Of a stretch of DNA of 64,000 nucleotides, positions 61,609 through 64,000 are shown in pieces (position 1 is the first letter of the stretch; every line of letters starts with the position of its first letter). Made by a program: the position numbers and the translations under genes. The notes below the pieces were generated by a model. The model saw only the letters and a program-made list of their open reading frames with translations, ran no database searches and had not been told where the DNA came from. Source of the DNA: Palsa-1439 sp050010195 (GTDB lineage Bacteria > Verrucomicrobiota > Verrucomicrobiia > Palsa-1439); assembly GCA_050010195.1 (NCBI GenBank), contig JBEKLM010000011.1, forward strand, positions 34,753 through 98,752, written 5' to 3'.

Positions 61609-62787
61609 TTATTTCGGGGCAGTCATGGGCACCACGTTTTCGGGTTCCACAGCCGTGGCGTCAAAGGTGATGCGCTTTGCCATTTCGCGGCTGTGAACGT
61701 CACGCAGATGTCCGTAGGTCTTGGCGACCAACACGCCGCCGTCGACGTGCCCGAGCCAGCCAGCAATGACCTTGAAATCCACACCGGATTCGATGGCGTT
61801 GGAACAGAAGAAGTGCCGCATGGTGTGGTGCGTATATTGGGGCTGGCCGAGTTCCTTGCAGGCGTTAATAATGCTGGTCTTGGCCGACTCGATTTGAACA
61901 ATCCTGTCCGTCGCTTCCGGTGGACAGGCCAGCCTAGCTTTGAATGCCAGGAGCAATCTCTCCAGTGGCGGGAACAGTGGCACGGTGCGGCTCTTGCCGG
62001 TTTCGCCGCTGCCCTTTCCGGCAACGGTGAATGTCTTCAACTCGAAATTCACGTCGCCCCAGACCATTGGCGGCTTGCCAAACCCACTGTCGCCGACGAT
62101 CTCGGAAAGTCGGCAGCCAGAGTAGGCGAGGAACTCCACCAGATCGGCGGAATCCCTGCCGTTGTTCTTTCGCATGGTTTCAAGCAACTTGCGAAACTGC
62201 TCTTTGGTCGGAATGACCAACTTCTCTTTGCTCAGTTTGCGCCGGCTGATCTCCCTGGCAGGGTTCTCCAAGAGTAGACCGTGCTTGCAGGCGTAGTCCA
62301 AGATGCGGCGCAACACATCAAGATCGGCGTTGTACGTGCGAGCCGAACACCCACCGCTGCGCTGCGCCGCCCATTGCTCTATCTGCCGCAGGCCTATGCT
62401 ACGGACCGTCAGAACGCCGAAATGTCGAGCCAGCATTGTTACTGAGTTGAGATACATGCGGAGTGTTTTGGGTTTGATCGCAACGGCAACCGAATCCAAC
62501 CAGCGCTTCGCCAGCCCACCCACCAACTCCTTGGGCCTCTTCTTGTCATACTCGGCAAAAGGCAGGGTCTTCGCATCGTCCACCGTCAGACGTTCAACTT
62601 TACGACGGTATTCTTCGCGGCGGCGTTTGGCGAGTTCGGGGTCTGTGGTCTTCAGACTTCGCTTGACTTGTCTGCCATCCCGTCCAAAAATAGCGTAGTA
62701 ACGATCTGTGAGGCTCGAACGATAAAGACAATCGCCGACATGAATGAGTTTTTGCTGCCTGCGACCCTTGGCTTGGGTGGTTCTCAT
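61609..62787 (-). CDS. Tyrosine recombinase (integrase)
   Basis: Site-specific recombinase of 392 residues. It has an N-terminal arm-binding region, a SAM-like core-binding domain (about 85-185: KRWLDSVAVAIKPKTLRMY...DVLRRILDYACKHG), and a catalytic domain. The catalytic residues are Arg226 (YSGCRLSEI), a Lys in the VAGKGSGETGKSR beta-hairpin, His321 and Arg324 (HHTMRH), His347 (GWLGH) and Tyr358 (KTYGHL). All expected residues are present, so it is probably active. Its start lies 93 bases from the tRNA-Thr gene at the right end of the element, the classic int-att layout. Confidence 0.93.
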   Translation of the reverse strand: MRTTQAKGRRQQKLIHVGDCLYRSSLTDRYYAIFGRDGRQVKRSLKTTDPELAKRRREEYRRKVERLTVDDAKTLPFAEYDKKRPKELVGGLAKRWLDSVAVAIKPKTLRMYLNSVTMLARHFGVLTVRSIGLRQIEQWAAQRSGGCSARTYNADLDVLRRILDYACKHGLLLENPAREISRRKLSKEKLVIPTKEQFRKLLETMRKNNGRDSADLVEFLAYSGCRLSEIVGDSGFGKPPMVWGDVNFELKTFTVAGKGSGETGKSRTVPLFPPLERLLLAFKARLACPPEATDRIVQIESAKTSIINACKELGQPQYTHHTMRHFFCSNAIESGVDFKVIAGWLGHVDGGVLVAKTYGHLRDVHSREMAKRITFDATAVEPENVVPMTAPK

Positions 62788-62818
62788 ATACGAATATTCT
62801 CAACCATGCAACAAAGCA

Positions 62819-62848
62819 TTGCAACAGCAAATTTTCGCCTCACATTAT
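62819..62848 (+). promoter_or_regulatory. Candidate promoter for tRNA-Thr supplied by the element
   Basis: TTGCAA (62819-62824), an 18-base spacer and CATTAT (62843-62848); transcription would begin about 25 bases before the tRNA. Because the element brings the 5' half of the tRNA, it must also bring a promoter, and this is the best candidate by eye. Confidence 0.4.
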
Positions 62849-62879
62849 TGGCATGTATGGCAGCAATTTGCTAATATAA

Positions 62880-62955
62880 GCCGGCGTAGCTCAATTGGCA
62901 GAGCAGCTGATTTGTAATCAGCAGGTTATCAGTTCAAGTCTGATCGCCGGCTCCA
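62880..62955 (+). tRNA. tRNA-Thr (anticodon TGT), element insertion site
   Basis: Complete cloverleaf: acceptor GCCGGCG/CGCCGGC, D arm GCTC/GAGC, anticodon stem GCTGA/TCAGC with loop TTTGTAA (anticodon TGT), T arm ATCAG/CTGAT with loop TTCAAGT, discriminator T and encoded CCA. It decodes ACA and, by wobble, other ACN threonine codons. Its first 39 bases repeat those at 40080-40118. Confidence 0.95.
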
Positions 62956-62959
62956 GTCT

Positions 62960-62998
62960 AGCCCACGCAATCTCAACAGGTTGCGTGGGCTTTGTGTT
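62960..62998 (+). terminator. Rho-independent terminator after tRNA-Thr
   Basis: A perfect 11-bp stem AGCCCACGCAA (62960-62970) / TTGCGTGGGCT (62981-62991), a 10-base loop, then TTGTGTTT. It lies five bases after the tRNA CCA. Confidence 0.85.
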
Positions 62999-63423
62999 TG
63001 GAGTCACCGAAAGGGCAGGGGGCGCTGGATACCATACGTGGATACCACCACGCTTTTCTCGCGGTCGCACGGGACGAGGCTGAGAAGAGTTTTAAGCAAG
63101 GCGTCGGTACACCGAAGGAATGGGGTCGATAACAATGCAGTATGGTTTTTGGTTCGCGTGTGAAAAGATGCAATTCATTGGGGTTTTCGATGATGGATCG
63201 TGCAGAAATACGGTAGGAGCATGGTTGTATGGGGATCAGGATCGTCGGCGATTTGGTAGGTTTCAGCGAGGAGAAAACCACCCGTTGATTTGGAGGCACA
63301 TAAGTCAATGTCTGGGATCGATTTGTTGGCACTTAGGTCATTTCGCTGCTAGAACGGTGGTTGAGAGTAGGTGCCTGTGGACATATCGGGAGCAAGGCGC
63401 ATTAGTGAACCAAGGAAAATGTA
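62999..63423. other. Intergenic region, nothing recognised
   Basis: About 425 bases to the right of the element. A reading frame at 63120-63443 lacks any recognisable domain and overlaps the PspC gene; it is not called. Confidence 0.45.
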
Positions 63424-63612
63424 GTGCTGAAACGGTCGCATAACAGCATGATCGCCGGAGTCTGCGGCGGGATTGCGGAATGGCTTGGGTGGCCTGCACA
63501 GAGAGTTCGGATCGTCTATATCCTCCTTTCGGTGTTGAGCGCTGGCTTTCCATCTGTGTTGGTTTATCTGGCGCTTTGGTATTTGATGCCCCCGGCTGAA
63601 AGTTCAAATTAA
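63424..63612 (+). CDS. PspC-domain small membrane protein
   Basis: A 62-residue protein that is essentially one PspC domain: LKRSHNSMIAGVCGGIAEWL followed by GWPAQRVRIVYILLSVLSAG and VLVYLALWYLMPP. PspC-type proteins sit in the inner membrane and take part in envelope-stress responses in some bacteria; stand-alone copies are widespread and mostly uncharacterised. GTG start at 63424 with an upstream AAGGA. No psp operon partners are visible nearby. Confidence 0.85.
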   Translation: MLKRSHNSMIAGVCGGIAEWLGWPAQRVRIVYILLSVLSAGFPSVLVYLALWYLMPPAESSN

Positions 63613-63652
63613 GGCACTACCATAAATCGGGCTGAGTCTCAGAGAATCGAAA

Positions 63653-63838
63653 TTAGGACAACGCCGGCGTGGTCGTGGCACTGGTCAATTGATTGTCGCT
63701 ATTCGCAGCATAGATAGTGGTGTTCGTCGTGCCGTAGTTCATCACGGAAGCGGTCACCCCGTGTTGGTCGGCAAGGGAGAACAAGGTCCCGACGGAATTG
63801 TCGGGGAGTTTCCCGAATGACTTTGTGTGAAGGCTCAT
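63653..63838 (-). pseudogene. Truncated aldose 1-epimerase (GalM-like) fragment
   Basis: The start of this 61-residue frame (KSFGKLPDNSVGTLFSLADQ, then HGVTASVMNYGTT) matches the N-terminal strands of aldose 1-epimerases, where FG-x-L-x-DG, Y-T-L-x-N-x-x-G and NYGA are conserved. After NYG the sequence becomes unrelated (TTIYAANSDNQL) and ends at 63653, far short of the usual 340 or so residues. It overlaps the stop of the gene to its right (ATGA), so it was once the distal gene of an operon. Confidence 0.6.
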
Positions 63839-64000
63839 TGTTCTTTCCACGCAGTCACGCCATCGACGAGGTTGCAGACGTGGACGGCATATTTGTCGGC
63901 GAGATGAGGCCAACGGCGCGGATACTGCGCGTCTACGGCGGCCTTGAGAGCGTCGACGCTCCCGGCGCGCACGAGCGCGCCCGCCGCGCCCTTGTCGCCG
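63835..64000 (-). CDS. C-terminal end of an unrecognised protein (partial)
   Basis: The last 54 or so codons of a gene running off the right edge: GDKGAAGALVRAGSVDALKA, then VDAQYPRRWPHLADKYAVHV and CNLVDGVTAWKEQ, stop TGA. Codon use and composition look coding. The link with a GalM-like fragment suggests a sugar-metabolism enzyme, but I cannot name the family from this piece. Confidence 0.6.
   Translation of the reverse strand, partial: GDKGAAGALVRAGSVDALKAAVDAQYPRRWPHLADKYAVHVCNLVDGVTAWKEQ

Larger units (their letters stand above)
40080..62918. mobile_element. Integrative element in tRNA-Thr, about 22.8 kb
   Basis: Bounded by 39-bp direct repeats of the tRNA-Thr 5' half (40080-40118 and 62880-62918). 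A tyrosine recombinase (61609-62787) and an excisionase-like HTH gene (61373-61570) lie beside the right repeat. Cargo includes an efflux operon with its TetR regulator and a two-component-controlled surface module. No conjugation, replication or phage structural genes are visible, so it is a genomic island or mobilisable element rather than a complete ICE or prophage. Crossover within the 39 bp would leave the tRNA intact at the right end. Confidence 0.75.

Noticed and set aside
62872..62877. TAATAT as the -10 box of tRNA-Thr
   Set aside because: It ends two bases before the mature tRNA, too close for a normal transcription start; the pair at 62819-62848 has better geometry.
63120..63443. 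107-codon frame right of the tRNA
   Set aside because: No recognisable features and it overlaps the PspC gene, which has a ribosome-binding site and a clear domain.

Overview
The window looks like a chromosomal piece of a Verrucomicrobiota bacterium, probably a Pedosphaera/Limisphaera-type lineage. The pointers are a PEP-CTERM sorting tail (267-1160), a prepilin-like pseudopilin with a C-terminal H-X10-DG motif (14340-15167), GloVer-type tandem repeats (47437-49860), secreted EF-hand proteins, PATR autotransporter repeats, and a shared C-terminal module ending in YYRVRV-L/V-LP. This placement rests on family knowledge; no 16S rRNA is present.

Region 1 (1-29563) is an alginate/uronate polysaccharide-utilisation locus. 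It has a heparinase II/III-type lyase, an alginate lyase fused to an esterase, a double alginate lyase, a GH2 enzyme, a PL7 alginate lyase with Ig/PKD repeats, a second (decayed) PL7 gene, a GH79-type enzyme, a sodium/solute symporter, a DEH-reductase-like SDR, mannose-6-phosphate isomerase, a DUF2264 / TIM-barrel / 2-hydroxyacid dehydrogenase operon and a LacI-family regulator. Six copies of a 14-bp palindromic motif (best form TTGATAATTATCAA) lie in front of the transcription units. They suggest one LacI-type regulon, the regulator gene at 26957 being the likely controller.

Region 2 (29564-40043) continues uronate catabolism: a LarA-family protein, a KDG-kinase-like PfkB kinase, 6-phosphogluconate dehydrogenase, an UxuB-type SDR and a GarR/HIBADH-type reductase. 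These fit alginate -> DEH -> KDG -> central metabolism. Scattered among them are an ORF6N-domain gene, a broken integrase, a 76-bp MITE-like element, a frameshifted remnant, and the NAD(P)HX repair gene nnrD.

Region 3 (40080-62955) appears to be an integrative element of about 22.8 kb in a tRNA-Thr gene. A 39-bp direct repeat equal to the 5' half of tRNA-Thr lies at 40080-40118 and recurs at 62880-62918 inside an intact tRNA-Thr. A tyrosine recombinase and an excisionase-like HTH gene lie beside the intact copy. Cargo: a TetR-controlled MacAB/TolC-like efflux operon, then a surface/extracellular module (EF-hand proteins, GloVer protein, S53 peptidase, a 58-residue lipoprotein, a PATR autotransporter) and a CusRS/CopRS-like two-component system. 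Seven copies of ATTACA-N4-(T/C)GT(A/C)AT sit in this module, five of them 54-112 bp ahead of confidently called start codons, including that of the response regulator. This apparent two-component regulon carried on a tRNA element is the most interesting feature of the window.

Region 4 (62956-64000) holds a strong terminator, a PspC-domain gene, a truncated aldose-1-epimerase fragment and the C-terminal end of an unrecognised gene running off the window.
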